From Caproicibacter sp046707225 (lineage in GTDB: Bacteria > Bacillota > Clostridia > Oscillospirales > Acutalibacteraceae): DNA of 64,000 bases. The notes under the pieces are model-generated. The model was given only the letters and a program-made list of their open reading frames with translations, was not told the origin of the DNA and made no database searches. A program made the position numbers and the translations under genes. The stretch covers positions 1-64,000 of the forward strand of contig NZ_JBJKOP010000047.1 in NCBI RefSeq assembly GCF_046707225.1. Reading direction: 5' to 3'. This document shows positions 7,197 to 16,579 of this stretch, piece by piece (position 1 is the first letter of the stretch; each line of letters starts with the position of its first letter).

Positions 7197-8474
7197 TTAC
7201 CGATAAAGAATATCCTCTCTGGAAGGACCGTTTGAGACCATGTGAATCGGAATCCCGATTTCCTTTTCCGCAAATTCAACATATTTGCGTGCGTTTTCGG
7301 GAAGAGCCTCGTATTTTTTAATTCCGCGGATATCGCATTTCCAACCGGGAAGTTTTTTCAGAACCGGTTTGCAGCGTTTCAGCTCCGCTGTTGTGGGGAA
7401 ATAATCTATTGTTTTTCCGTCAAGTTCATAAGCGACGCAAACAGGAATTTCATCCAGATATCCCAATGCGTCCAAAACGGTGAACGCGACAGAAGTGGCA
7501 CCTTGTACGCGGCACCCGTAGCGGGATGCGACCAGATCCAGCCAACCCATTCTGCGGGGACGCCCTGTGGTCGCACCGAATTCTCCGCCGTCTCCCCCTC
7601 TGCGGCGCAGCTCGTCGGCTTCGTCGCCGAATATCTCACTGACAAATTCTCCCGCGCCAACCGCGCTGGAATACGCCTTGACGACCGTGATAATATTTTT
7701 AATCTCGTAGGGGGGAAGCCCCGCGCCGACCGCGCCGTAGGCGGCAAGCGTATGAGAGGAGGTAACCATCGGGTAAATTCCAAAATCCGGGTCTTTCAAT
7801 GCCCCAAGCTGGCCTTCCAGAAGAATATTCTTTCCCTCTCGGACTGCGTTGTAAAGAAAATCAAAAGTATCGGCCACATAGGGGGCCAGCATCTCTTTAT
7901 ATTTCAGAAGCTGCTGTAGAATCGCGTCCACCGTAAGTTTGGGCTGATGATATAAATATTCGTAATAGACATTTTTCAGGGTCGCAATCCGCTCTGCTTT
8001 TTCTTCCAAATACGCCTGATCGCCGAACAGTTCACTGATCTGAAAGCCGATTTTAGCGAATTTATCGGAATAGAACGGTGCGATTCCGGATCTTGTGGAA
8101 CCAAATGAACGGGAGGAGAGCCTCGCCTCCTCAAAAGAATCCAACTGAATGTGATAAGGCATGACAAGCTGCGCACGGTTTGAAACCATAATCTTTGGTT
8201 TGGGTACCCCGCGTTCCTCTAGGGATTGCAGTTCGGCGATAAACTTCTCTGCGCTCAGGGCTACGCCGTTCCCAATGATGTTTGTCGTGTGGTTATAAAA
8301 AACGCCGGACGGAAGCTGATGGAGGGCAAATTTGCCATAGTGGTTAATGATGGTGTGGCCGGCATTGCTACCGCCCTGAAAACGGATCACAATATCGGAT
8401 TTGGCGGCTTCCACATCCGTGATTTTTCCTTTTCCCTCGTCGCCCCAGTTGGCACCAACAATAGCTGTAATCAT
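7197..8474 (-). CDS. purA: Adenylosuccinate synthase
   Basis: Joins IMP and aspartate with GTP to make adenylosuccinate, the first committed step to AMP. The 425-residue length is normal. Visible sites are GDEGKGK (11-17) with the catalytic Asp12, His40 in NAGHTI, and the IMP/GTP contact segment TTGRPRRMGWLD. The sequence departs from the commonest consensus in places, but all signature residues are there. A GGAG site lies 9 bases before the ATG. It has a probable promoter of its own in the gap after purB. Confidence 0.95.
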   Translation of the reverse strand: MITAIVGANWGDEGKGKITDVEAAKSDIVIRFQGGSNAGHTIINHYGKFALHQLPSGVFYNHTTNIIGNGVALSAEKFIAELQSLEERGVPKPKIMVSNRAQLVMPYHIQLDSFEEARLSSRSFGSTRSGIAPFYSDKFAKIGFQISELFGDQAYLEEKAERIATLKNVYYEYLYHQPKLTVDAILQQLLKYKEMLAPYVADTFDFLYNAVREGKNILLEGQLGALKDPDFGIYPMVTSSHTLAAYGAVGAGLPPYEIKNIITVVKAYSSAVGAGEFVSEIFGDEADELRRRGGDGGEFGATTGRPRRMGWLDLVASRYGCRVQGATSVAFTVLDALGYLDEIPVCVAYELDGKTIDYFPTTAELKRCKPVLKKLPGWKCDIRGIKKYEALPENARKYVEFAEKEIGIPIHMVSNGPSREDILYR

Positions 8475-8555
8475 TTTGAATCACTCCGCCGCGCCGCTAC
8501 GGAAAGTACATACTGCCCTGCGGCAGGATTTAGGCAGCATTGCAACAACCTATTA

Positions 8556-8584
8556 ATCATATCATAAAATGATGGGAAAAACAA
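8556..8584 (-). promoter_or_regulatory. Probable purA promoter
   Basis: On the - strand TTGTTT (8579-8584) and TATGAT (8556-8561) are 17 bases apart, in the 111-base gap between purB and purA. It suggests that purA can be transcribed separately from the genes upstream. Confidence 0.5.
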
Positions 8585-8585
8585 T

Positions 8586-10016
8586 TTAAACGTTAATATC
8601 CGGTTTCGTTTCTTTCACCAGAAGATATTGTTTCAGAATCGGCTGTACAATATTACAGATAAAGTCTTCCGTCTGTTCGGGAGCTCTGCCGACAAAACGC
8701 TCCGGACTGACGACGCGGTCCAGTTCTTCCCTGGTAACACCGAAAACCGGGTCGTTTGCGATCCGGTCCAGCAGATCGTTTTCTCCGCCCTCTTCTTTTA
8801 TTAGCCGTGAAGCGGCCATGGAATGCACACGAATTCTTTCGTGAAGCTGCTGACGGTCCGCTCCGCGTTTCACTGCGTCCATCATAATATTCTCCGTGGC
8901 CATAAACGGAAGTTCTCTGCTCAAATGCTGAAGAATCACCTTGGGATAAACAACCAGACCGTCTGAAACATTTTCATAGAGGTTCAGAATTCCATCAACC
9001 GCCAGAAATGCCTCCGGAACACTGATCCTTTTGTTCGCTGAATCGTCCAGTGTGCGTTCAAACCACTGCGTCGCCTCGGTAATGCAGGGATTCAGGCTGT
9101 CGACAATCACATAGCGGGCCAGCGACGCAATTCTCTCACTTCGCATCGGATTGCGCTTATAGGCCATGGCGGAGGAACCAATCTGATTTTTCTCGAACGG
9201 TTCTTCAACTTCCTTCAGATGCTGCAACAGACGAATATCGTTGGAAAACTTTGCGGCACTCTGGGCAATTCCGCTTAACACGGAAAGGGTGCGGCTGTCA
9301 AGTTTTCTGGTGTAGGTCTGTCCGGAAACAGCGAAACACGACGGATAACCCATTTTTTCGGCAATCAGGTCGTCGAGACGTTTTACCTTTTCATGGTTGC
9401 CGTCGAACAGCTCCAGAAAGCTGGCCTGCGTTCCGGTCGTTCCTTTGGAACCAAGCAGCTTTGCCTGCGAAAGCAGATATTCTACATCGTCCAGGTCTAT
9501 GAGCAGATCCTGAATCCAGAGGGTTGCGCGTTTCCCGACCGTTGTGGGCTGGGCCGGCTGAAAATGGGTAAACGCCAGAGTCGGCAGATCTTTATATTCC
9601 ATAGCGAATCTGGAGAGAATACGGACTGTACCGACCAGCTTGTCCCTGATTAAACGGAGCGCCTCCGTCATGACGATGAGATCCGTGTTATCGCCTACAT
9701 AGCAGGAAGTGGCACCCAGATGGATAATCGGTTTTGCTTTCGGGCACTGTTCCCCATAAGCATAGACGTGGGACATAACGTCGTGACGAACGATTTTTTC
9801 ACGTTCCCGTGCCACTTCGTAATTAATATCGTCCTGATGGGTGATCATTTCGTCGATTTGTTCCTGAGTAATATTCAAGCCGAGCTCACGTTCCGCCTGA
9901 GCAAGGGCGATCCAGAGCTTTCGCCAGGTACGGAATTTTTTATCCGGAGAAAACAGGTAGCTCATTTCGCTGCTTGCATACCGGGTAGAAAGCGGCGTTT
10001 CATAGGTGTTTTTCAA
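8586..10016 (-). CDS. purB: Adenylosuccinate lyase
   Basis: Catalyses two eliminations of fumarate in purine synthesis: SAICAR to AICAR and adenylosuccinate to AMP. It belongs to the fumarase/aspartase superfamily; the signature SSAMAYKRNP is visible, and the catalytic His lies in THFQPAQPTT. A GGAGG site stands 8 bases before a TTG codon at 10016, which I take as the start (476 residues). An upstream TTG at 10031 overlaps that ribosome site and is less likely. It follows purF closely and is followed by purA, with which it acts. Confidence 0.95.
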   Translation of the reverse strand: MKNTYETPLSTRYASSEMSYLFSPDKKFRTWRKLWIALAQAERELGLNITQEQIDEMITHQDDINYEVAREREKIVRHDVMSHVYAYGEQCPKAKPIIHLGATSCYVGDNTDLIVMTEALRLIRDKLVGTVRILSRFAMEYKDLPTLAFTHFQPAQPTTVGKRATLWIQDLLIDLDDVEYLLSQAKLLGSKGTTGTQASFLELFDGNHEKVKRLDDLIAEKMGYPSCFAVSGQTYTRKLDSRTLSVLSGIAQSAAKFSNDIRLLQHLKEVEEPFEKNQIGSSAMAYKRNPMRSERIASLARYVIVDSLNPCITEATQWFERTLDDSANKRISVPEAFLAVDGILNLYENVSDGLVVYPKVILQHLSRELPFMATENIMMDAVKRGADRQQLHERIRVHSMAASRLIKEEGGENDLLDRIANDPVFGVTREELDRVVSPERFVGRAPEQTEDFICNIVQPILKQYLLVKETKPDINV

Positions 10017-10036
10017 TCTTTGGGCCTCCAAGCAGA

Positions 10037-11512
10037 TTACAGCCGTTTGATCGGCATGCAGTAATCATAATTTTTCTGGGCAACCAGGTAGTCCGGAATT
10101 TCAGCCGGATATTTTCCGGAGAAGCAGGCGTCGCAGGTACCGCTGCATCCGGCCCCTGAGACATCCAGCATTTTTGGCAGATTTTCAAGTTTCAGAAAAT
10201 CGATTGAGTCGGCAAAACTCATTTTGCCGATTTCTTCAATGCTGTGCTGACAAGCAATTAAATCATCTTTTGAAGGAATATCGGTTCCATAGTAGCAGGG
10301 CCATAAAAACGGAGGGGAACTGATTCTGAGATGGACCTCCTTCGCTCCGGCTTCTTTCAGCATGGAAACGATTCGCGCGCTTGTCGTGCCGCGTACAATC
10401 GAATCATCAAGCATGACGACTCGCTTTCCCTTTACTGCGGTATGAAGAGAATTCAGCTTGATTCTCACGCTGGTTTCGCGTTCCGATTGACTTGGTTTGA
10501 TAAATGTCCGCCCGATATAACTGTTCTTCACAATTCCCTTCTGATAGGGAATTCCTGATTCTTCGCTGTAACCGATTGCGGCGTCGATTCCGGACTCCGG
10601 AACGCCGATAACAATATCCGCGTCAACCGGATTTTGACGGGCCAACAGGCGTCCTGCTTTTTTCCGTGCCTCATAAACGCTGATTCCGTCGATGACGCTG
10701 TCTGTTCTGGCAAAATAAATGTATTCAAAAACGCAGAGCGATTTCTTTTCTGTTACTTCATCGCGAATGGAACGCAGACCGTTTTCATCCGCCACAACAA
10801 TCTCGCCGGGCAGCACGTCCCGGACAAATTCCGCACCGCAGGCGTCAAGCGCGCAGGTTTCAGACGCAAAGACATAGGAGTTGTTGATTTTGCCAATGCA
10901 AAGCGGCCGGAATCCGTGAACATCCCGCACGCCAATCAGCTTCTGCGGGCTCATCATCACCATGGAATAAGAGCCGTGTACCTTTTTCACGGCGCGGCGA
11001 ACAGCTTCCTCAATGGAAGGAGCCTCGACCCGTTCGCGTGCGATCATGTAGGCGAATACTTCCGTATCGATTGTAGTCTGAAAGATACTGCCCTGTTTTG
11101 CGAGCAGCTGGTGCAGCTCGAATGCGTTCGTCAAATTTCCGTTGTGTGCAATCGCAAGAGTTCCCTTGATATAACGCATCACAAGCGGCTGAGCGTTTTC
11201 CCTTACGCTTGCGCCCGCGGTGGAATACCGGACGTGCCCCACGGACATCTGTCCCCTGAGTCTGTCTAGAATTTCGTGGCTAAACACTTCCGTGACCAGT
11301 CCCATGTCCTTATAATAGGAAATAACTCCCCTGTCGTTCACCGCGATGCCGCAGCTTTCCTGCCCCCTGTGCTGCAGAGCGAGAAGCCCGTTATATGCAG
11401 CATAGGAGGGGTCCAGCGTGCCGTCGGAATAAACGCCGAACACACCGCATTCCTCATGCGGATGTCCGTAATCAGGTTCCGAGACAGAACAATTCAAAAG
11501 ATCACCATCCAT
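10037..11512 (-). CDS. purF: Amidophosphoribosyltransferase
   Basis: First enzyme of purine synthesis: PRPP plus glutamine to 5-phosphoribosylamine. It is the Bacillus-type enzyme made with a propeptide. The conserved Glu-Glu-Cys (20-22) before GVFGVY marks the cleavage point and the nucleophile Cys22. The phosphoribosyl-binding loop VVMLDDSIVRGTTS and the late cysteines in WPCYYGTD and CSGTCDACFSG, typical of the [4Fe-4S] form, are present. The start is uncertain: the ATG at 11512 has its AAGGA only one base away, and a TTG at 11497 is possible. It lies only a few bases after purC. Confidence 0.96.
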   Translation of the reverse strand: MDGDLLNCSVSEPDYGHPHEECGVFGVYSDGTLDPSYAAYNGLLALQHRGQESCGIAVNDRGVISYYKDMGLVTEVFSHEILDRLRGQMSVGHVRYSTAGASVRENAQPLVMRYIKGTLAIAHNGNLTNAFELHQLLAKQGSIFQTTIDTEVFAYMIARERVEAPSIEEAVRRAVKKVHGSYSMVMMSPQKLIGVRDVHGFRPLCIGKINNSYVFASETCALDACGAEFVRDVLPGEIVVADENGLRSIRDEVTEKKSLCVFEYIYFARTDSVIDGISVYEARKKAGRLLARQNPVDADIVIGVPESGIDAAIGYSEESGIPYQKGIVKNSYIGRTFIKPSQSERETSVRIKLNSLHTAVKGKRVVMLDDSIVRGTTSARIVSMLKEAGAKEVHLRISSPPFLWPCYYGTDIPSKDDLIACQHSIEEIGKMSFADSIDFLKLENLPKMLDVSGAGCSGTCDACFSGKYPAEIPDYLVAQKNYDYCMPIKRL

Positions 11513-11516
11513 TCCT

Positions 11517-12221
11517 TTATAAACCGATTCTTCCCATGACCTCTTGGTATGCTTCTTCTACTCCGCCCATGTCGCGGCGGAAACGGTCTTTATCCAGCTT
11601 TTCATGCGTGTTTACGTCCCAGAAACGGCAGGTGTCCGGAGAGATCTCATCCGCCAGCAGAATTTCTCCGTGATAGCGTCCGAATTCAAGTTTGAAATCA
11701 ATCAGTTCAATATTAACAGAACGGAAAAAGTCGCAGAGAATCTCGTTGACTTTCAGCGCCATGGACGAAATTTTATCAATCTCCTTCTTTGTCGCGTAAC
11801 CGACGGCCAGAGCATGGCTTTCGTTAATCATAGGATCGTCGAGTTCATCACATTTGTAGCTGAATTCCAGGACGGGGCAAAGAAGCTCGGTCCCTTCTTT
11901 TAAGCCAAGGCGTTTTGCCATGCTTCCGGCAGCCTTGTTTCGAACAATCACTTCCAGAGGAACAATCTCCACTTTTTTGACCAGTGTTTCGCGATCGCTG
12001 AGCTGTTCCATGAGATGTGTTGGAATTCCCTTTGATTCCAACAGTTTGAATAGGTAATTTGACATTTTATTGTTTACAACGCCCTTGCCGATAATTGTTC
12101 CCTTTTTCTGACCATTGAACGCGGTCGCGTCGTCCTTGTAATCGACAATGCAAAGATCTGCGTCGTCGGTTGCGAAAACCTTTTTGGCTTTTCCTTCGTA
12201 GAGCTGTTCCATTTTTTTCAT
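11517..12221 (-). CDS. purC: SAICAR synthase
   Basis: Phosphoribosylaminoimidazole-succinocarboxamide synthase: CAIR plus aspartate plus ATP to SAICAR. The 234-residue length fits the short bacterial form. Motifs include YEGKAKKVF near the N-terminus, EVIVRNKAAGS, and the C-terminal LIDFKLEFG with DEISPDTCR. A GGAGG site is 9 bases before the ATG. It follows carB after only 19 bases, so pyrimidine/arginine carbamoyl phosphate genes and purine genes are in one run. Confidence 0.97.
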   Translation of the reverse strand: MKKMEQLYEGKAKKVFATDDADLCIVDYKDDATAFNGQKKGTIIGKGVVNNKMSNYLFKLLESKGIPTHLMEQLSDRETLVKKVEIVPLEVIVRNKAAGSMAKRLGLKEGTELLCPVLEFSYKCDELDDPMINESHALAVGYATKKEIDKISSMALKVNEILCDFFRSVNIELIDFKLEFGRYHGEILLADEISPDTCRFWDVNTHEKLDKDRFRRDMGGVEEAYQEVMGRIGL

Positions 12222-12240
12222 TTTTATTATCCTCCAGACG

Positions 12241-15200
12241 TTATATGAAATTCAAAAAAGTTGAAACTTTTGTGATATCGATGACCGAAAGATTCATACT
12301 GTCCGCATGAAGAGCACAGTTTAAAAACGCGTTGGCCGTATCAAGGGAGGTCAAGCACGGGATGCCGGCTTCCACGGCGTTCCGGCGGATAATATATCCG
12401 TCGCGTTTATGCTCATCCACTTTTGACGGAGTATTGATGACCAGGTCGATTTCCCCGGAAATGATATGGTCCAGAATATCCGGCTTTCCCGCTCCGATTT
12501 TTTTGGTTCGAATCGTTGGGATTCCATGGTCGTTCAAAAAGTCGGACGTTCCCTTTGTAGAGTATATTTTCCAGCCGAGATCATACAGCCCGCCGGCGAT
12601 TGGAAGCATTTCTTCCTTGTCGCCGTCCTTGACGGTGAGGATGACATGTCCCTTTTGAATCATATGCACTCCGGCGCCGTAGAAAGCCTTAATCAGCGCT
12701 TCATCATAGGTGCGCGCAATGCCGAGGACCTCGCCGGTCGACTTCATTTCAGGTCCGAGGTTGACATCCTGCCCATACAGCTTTTCAAATGAGAACACCG
12801 GCATTTTAATGGCCACCAGATCCCGTTCGTGCTGAAGTCCGTAATGATACCCCATATCGGGGAGCTTCTTTCCAAAGAAAGTTCCGACTGCCAGCGGTAC
12901 GATCGGAATTCCAGTAACCTTGCTGATATAAGGAACCGTCCGGGAGGAACGAGGATTGGCCTCGATCACATAAACCTCATGGTCCTTGACAATATACTGA
13001 ACATTCAAAAGGCCAATCACGTTCAGGGACTTTGCCAGGCGGCGGGTATATTCCACAATTTTATTCTGCATCTCTTTTTCAACACCGATGGCCGGATAAA
13101 CCGAGATGCTGTCGCCGGAATGGATACCGGCGCGTTCAATATGCTGCATGATTCCGGGAATGACGGAATCGGTGCCGTCGCAAACAGCGTCAACCTCAAC
13201 TTCAATTCCCATAATATATTTGTCGACCAGAATCGGATGTTCCTGCGCCACACGGTTAATGATGCCGATCTGCTGAATCACGTCCTCGTCGGAGTAAGCA
13301 ATCTGCATTCCCTGCCCGCCTAAAACATAGGAGGGCCGAACCAATACCGGGTACCCCAGTTCCCGCGCGGCCGCGATCGCTTCGTCACAGGTGAATACCG
13401 TTCTGCCTTCCGCGCGCGGAATGCTGCACTGATTCAGAATGGCGTCGAACCGTTCGCGATCCTCCGCGGCGTCGATGCTGTCATAATTGGTGCCCAGCAG
13501 AGGAATGCCCATACTTTCAATCGCCTGCGCCAGTTTAATCGCGGTCTGGCCACCGAATTGAACGACCGCACCGTCCGGTTTTTCCAGCATGACGATATGA
13601 AGAACGTCTTCCTCCGTCAGCGGCTCGAAATAAAGCTTATCGGCAACATCAAAGTCCGTGCTGACGGTTTCCGGATTGTTGTTTACGATAATCGTCTCAT
13701 AGCCCAGTTCCTTCAGTGCCCAAACGCTGTGTACGGAGCAGAAATCGAATTCGATCCCCTGCCCGATTCGAATCGGACCGGAACCGATTACCAGTATCTT
13801 TTTCCGTTCCTTCTGCGGAACGGATTCGTTCCCGGTTCCATAGCTGGAATAGTAATAGGGGGTTTCCGCGTCAAACTCGGCGGCACAGGTATCGACCATT
13901 TTATAAACGGGGCGGATCTTCCATTCTTTTTCAAACGAACGAATTTCTTCAACGCTTTTGCCGCACAGTTCAGAAATAGTTTTATCCATAAACTCATATT
14001 TTTTGGCTTTTAAAAGCAGGCTGTAATCCAGTTCCTTCTGAGTGAGTTCTTTTTCTACCTGGATGATGTTATAAAACTTCTGTAAAAACCAACGGTCAAT
14101 TTTTGTAATATCAAAGATATGGTCAAAGGAAACACCGCGCCGCAGCGCTTCCGCGACCGCCCACATACGGCGATCGTCAACGACATGCAGCCTCTTTTCC
14201 AGTTCCGGGTCCGAGAGCGCGGCGAAGGAAGAATCCATCAGGCTGTAAACATTTTGTTCCAAACAGCGGATCGCCTTCATCAGCGCGGCTTCAAAGTCCG
14301 GCGCAATGCCCATAACTTCACCGGTGGCTTTCATCTGTGTCCCAAGAATCCGTTTGGCAAAAACGAACTTGTCGAAAGGCCAGCGTGGAATTTTCACAAC
14401 ACAGTAATCCAGTGTCGGTTCAAAGCAGGCAAACGTTTTTTTCGTAATCGCGTTCGGTATTTCATCCAACGTATAGCCGAGCGCGATTTTTGAAGCCACC
14501 TTCGCGATGGGATAGCCGGTCGCCTTGGATGCCAGAGCGGAAGAGCGGCTGACGCGGGGGTTTACCTCAATGACCACATATTCAAAGCTGTCTGGATTTA
14601 ATGCGAACTGGACGTTACAGCCGCCTTCCACTTTCAGCTCTCGGATAATGGAGAGCGCTGCGCTGCGAAGCATCTGAAGCTCCTTGTCCGCAAGCGTCTG
14701 GCAGGGAGCGACAACGATGGAATCACCGGTATGCACGCCGACCGGGTCGATGTTTTCCATGTTGCAGACCGTGATGCAGTTGTCGTTTTTATCCCGCATC
14801 ACTTCATATTCGATTTCTTTCCAGCCTGCGATGCAGCGTTCAATCAAAACCTGATGGACGCGGCTTCTGTGCAGACCGACCGTTGCGATATTGATCAGCT
14901 CTTCTTCGTTCGCCGCAATGCCGCCGCCGGTTCCTCCCAGAGTGTATGCGGGGCGCACGACAACCGGGTACCCGATCTTCTGTGCGGCATTCAGGCATTC
15001 TTCCATATTTTCCGCGATAGAGCTTTCCGCCATCGGCTGGCGGATGCGTTCCATGGCCTCTTTAAACAGTTCGCGGTCTTCCGCCATACGAATCGTGTTG
15101 GCATCCGTGCCGATCATTTCCACGTGATTCTGTTTCAGAAAACCGGATTCTTCCAGCTCAACCGCCAGATTCAGCGCATTTTGTCCTCCCAGAGTCGGAA

Positions 15201-15459
15201 GAATGCTGTCGGGATTCTCTTTCAGAATCACTTTTTTGATGGTTTCAATCGTCAGCGGTTCAATATAAACCTTGTCCGCGATCTGCCTGTCCGTCATAAT
15301 TGTCGCGGGATTCGAGTTAATCAGGACAACTTCTATCCCCTCTTCGCGAAGCGCGCGGCAGGCCTGCGTGCCTGCATAGTCAAATTCCGCGGCCTGACCG
15401 ATAATGATTGGCCCGGAACCGATAATCACGACCCTTTTAATATTTTGTCTCTTGCTCAA
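12241..15459 (-). CDS. carB: Carbamoyl phosphate synthase large subunit
   Basis: Makes carbamoyl phosphate for pyrimidines and arginine from bicarbonate, ATP and ammonia passed from CarA. The 1072 residues show the usual internal duplication: two ATP-grasp halves, opening with IGSGPIIIGQAAEFDY and again with IGSGPIRIGQGIEFDF near residue 560. A C-terminal MGS-like allosteric domain follows. The start is a TTG overlapping the carA stop, with GGGAGGG 8 bases before it, which indicates translational coupling. Confidence 0.97.
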   Translation of the reverse strand: MSKRQNIKRVVIIGSGPIIIGQAAEFDYAGTQACRALREEGIEVVLINSNPATIMTDRQIADKVYIEPLTIETIKKVILKENPDSILPTLGGQNALNLAVELEESGFLKQNHVEMIGTDANTIRMAEDRELFKEAMERIRQPMAESSIAENMEECLNAAQKIGYPVVVRPAYTLGGTGGGIAANEEELINIATVGLHRSRVHQVLIERCIAGWKEIEYEVMRDKNDNCITVCNMENIDPVGVHTGDSIVVAPCQTLADKELQMLRSAALSIIRELKVEGGCNVQFALNPDSFEYVVIEVNPRVSRSSALASKATGYPIAKVASKIALGYTLDEIPNAITKKTFACFEPTLDYCVVKIPRWPFDKFVFAKRILGTQMKATGEVMGIAPDFEAALMKAIRCLEQNVYSLMDSSFAALSDPELEKRLHVVDDRRMWAVAEALRRGVSFDHIFDITKIDRWFLQKFYNIIQVEKELTQKELDYSLLLKAKKYEFMDKTISELCGKSVEEIRSFEKEWKIRPVYKMVDTCAAEFDAETPYYYSSYGTGNESVPQKERKKILVIGSGPIRIGQGIEFDFCSVHSVWALKELGYETIIVNNNPETVSTDFDVADKLYFEPLTEEDVLHIVMLEKPDGAVVQFGGQTAIKLAQAIESMGIPLLGTNYDSIDAAEDRERFDAILNQCSIPRAEGRTVFTCDEAIAAARELGYPVLVRPSYVLGGQGMQIAYSDEDVIQQIGIINRVAQEHPILVDKYIMGIEVEVDAVCDGTDSVIPGIMQHIERAGIHSGDSISVYPAIGVEKEMQNKIVEYTRRLAKSLNVIGLLNVQYIVKDHEVYVIEANPRSSRTVPYISKVTGIPIVPLAVGTFFGKKLPDMGYHYGLQHERDLVAIKMPVFSFEKLYGQDVNLGPEMKSTGEVLGIARTYDEALIKAFYGAGVHMIQKGHVILTVKDGDKEEMLPIAGGLYDLGWKIYSTKGTSDFLNDHGIPTIRTKKIGAGKPDILDHIISGEIDLVINTPSKVDEHKRDGYIIRRNAVEAGIPCLTSLDTANAFLNCALHADSMNLSVIDITKVSTFLNFI

Positions 15460-16532
15460 AGACGGCTCCCTCCCATCAGGGTGATAAACTTATCAAAAAG
15501 AAAACCGGTGTCGAGAGGACCCGGTGAGGCCTCCGGATGAAACTGCACGGAAAACACTTTACCGCTTTTATAAGTTAATCCCTCAATGCTGCCATCGTTC
15601 ATACTGATGAAACGAATGTCCGCAACTGAAGGATCAATTGTGTCGCCATTCACCACATAGCCGTGGTTCTGGGAAGTGATAAAGACCCTGTTTTCCGAAA
15701 GATCCTTGACAGGGTGATTAATTCCTCTATGGCCGTATTTTAATTTATAAGTATCGAATCCCATGGCAAGCGCCATCAGCTGATGTCCGAGACAGATTGC
15801 GAAAGTGGGAATCCCGTATGAGTATACTTTTTTGAGTTCAGAAATAGATTTTTTGCAGTCCTTCGGATCTCCCGGACCGTTCGTCAGCATAATTCCATCA
15901 GGATTAAATTCCATCATTTCTTCGAAAGAAGTATCGTATGAAAAACGCTTTACCGTACATCCGCGTTTTACAAGGGAACGAATAATGTTATTCTTCACTC
16001 CATAATCGGGCAACGCAACGCGAATCGGCCCATCGCCGTAAACAGAGCTCTCTTTACAGCTGACAATCGGAACAGTCGGATTCAGAGTAAAGGACTGAAT
16101 TTCATTTTTCATCCGGTCTGTGTCAATAGGATCCCCGTAAGCAATCATCCCCCGCATTGTTCCGCTTTCACGCAGTACCTTTGTCAGAGTTCTTGTGTCA
16201 ATGTTCTGCAAGCCGGGAATATGGTTGTTCTTTAGAAATGTGTTCAGGTCAACGTCACAGCGGAAGTTGCTCGGTGCTTCGGAAAGAGTGTGAACAATAT
16301 AAGCGGAGACCCAAGGCCTTACGGATTCCATGTCGTCGTAGCAGACCCCGTAATTTCCAATCAGGGGGTATGCCATCACAACGCCCTGCCCGGCATAGGA
16401 CGGATCTGTCAAGAGTTCTGGATAACCGCACATTGCGCTGTTGAAAACGACTTCACAGAGGGTATCGTGTTCGTCGCCAAAACCCAATCCCTCAAAAGTC
16501 ATGCCATTTTCAAGCATCAGCAGTGCTTTCAT
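15456..16532 (-). CDS. carA: Carbamoyl phosphate synthase small (glutaminase) subunit
   Basis: Hydrolyses glutamine and channels ammonia to CarB. The 358 residues carry the CarA N-terminal domain and a class I amidotransferase with Cys247 in AICLGHQ and His332/Glu334 in FHPEASPGP. I use the ATG at 16532, because the family begins MKA(L/Y); the upstream ATG at 16547 would add five residues. The stop overlaps the carB start by four bases. It lies 47 bases after dapL in the same run. Confidence 0.96.
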   Translation of the reverse strand: MKALLMLENGMTFEGLGFGDEHDTLCEVVFNSAMCGYPELLTDPSYAGQGVVMAYPLIGNYGVCYDDMESVRPWVSAYIVHTLSEAPSNFRCDVDLNTFLKNNHIPGLQNIDTRTLTKVLRESGTMRGMIAYGDPIDTDRMKNEIQSFTLNPTVPIVSCKESSVYGDGPIRVALPDYGVKNNIIRSLVKRGCTVKRFSYDTSFEEMMEFNPDGIMLTNGPGDPKDCKKSISELKKVYSYGIPTFAICLGHQLMALAMGFDTYKLKYGHRGINHPVKDLSENRVFITSQNHGYVVNGDTIDPSVADIRFISMNDGSIEGLTYKSGKVFSVQFHPEASPGPLDTGFLFDKFITLMGGSRL

Positions 16533-16579
16533 TCTATCACCAACCATTTCTTAATATCTGTTTTCAATGTTCCGATTCT

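Noticed and set aside
14731..15540. Long + strand frame opposite carB/carA
   Set aside because: It mirrors conserved carbamoyl phosphate synthase sequence and has no motif of its own.
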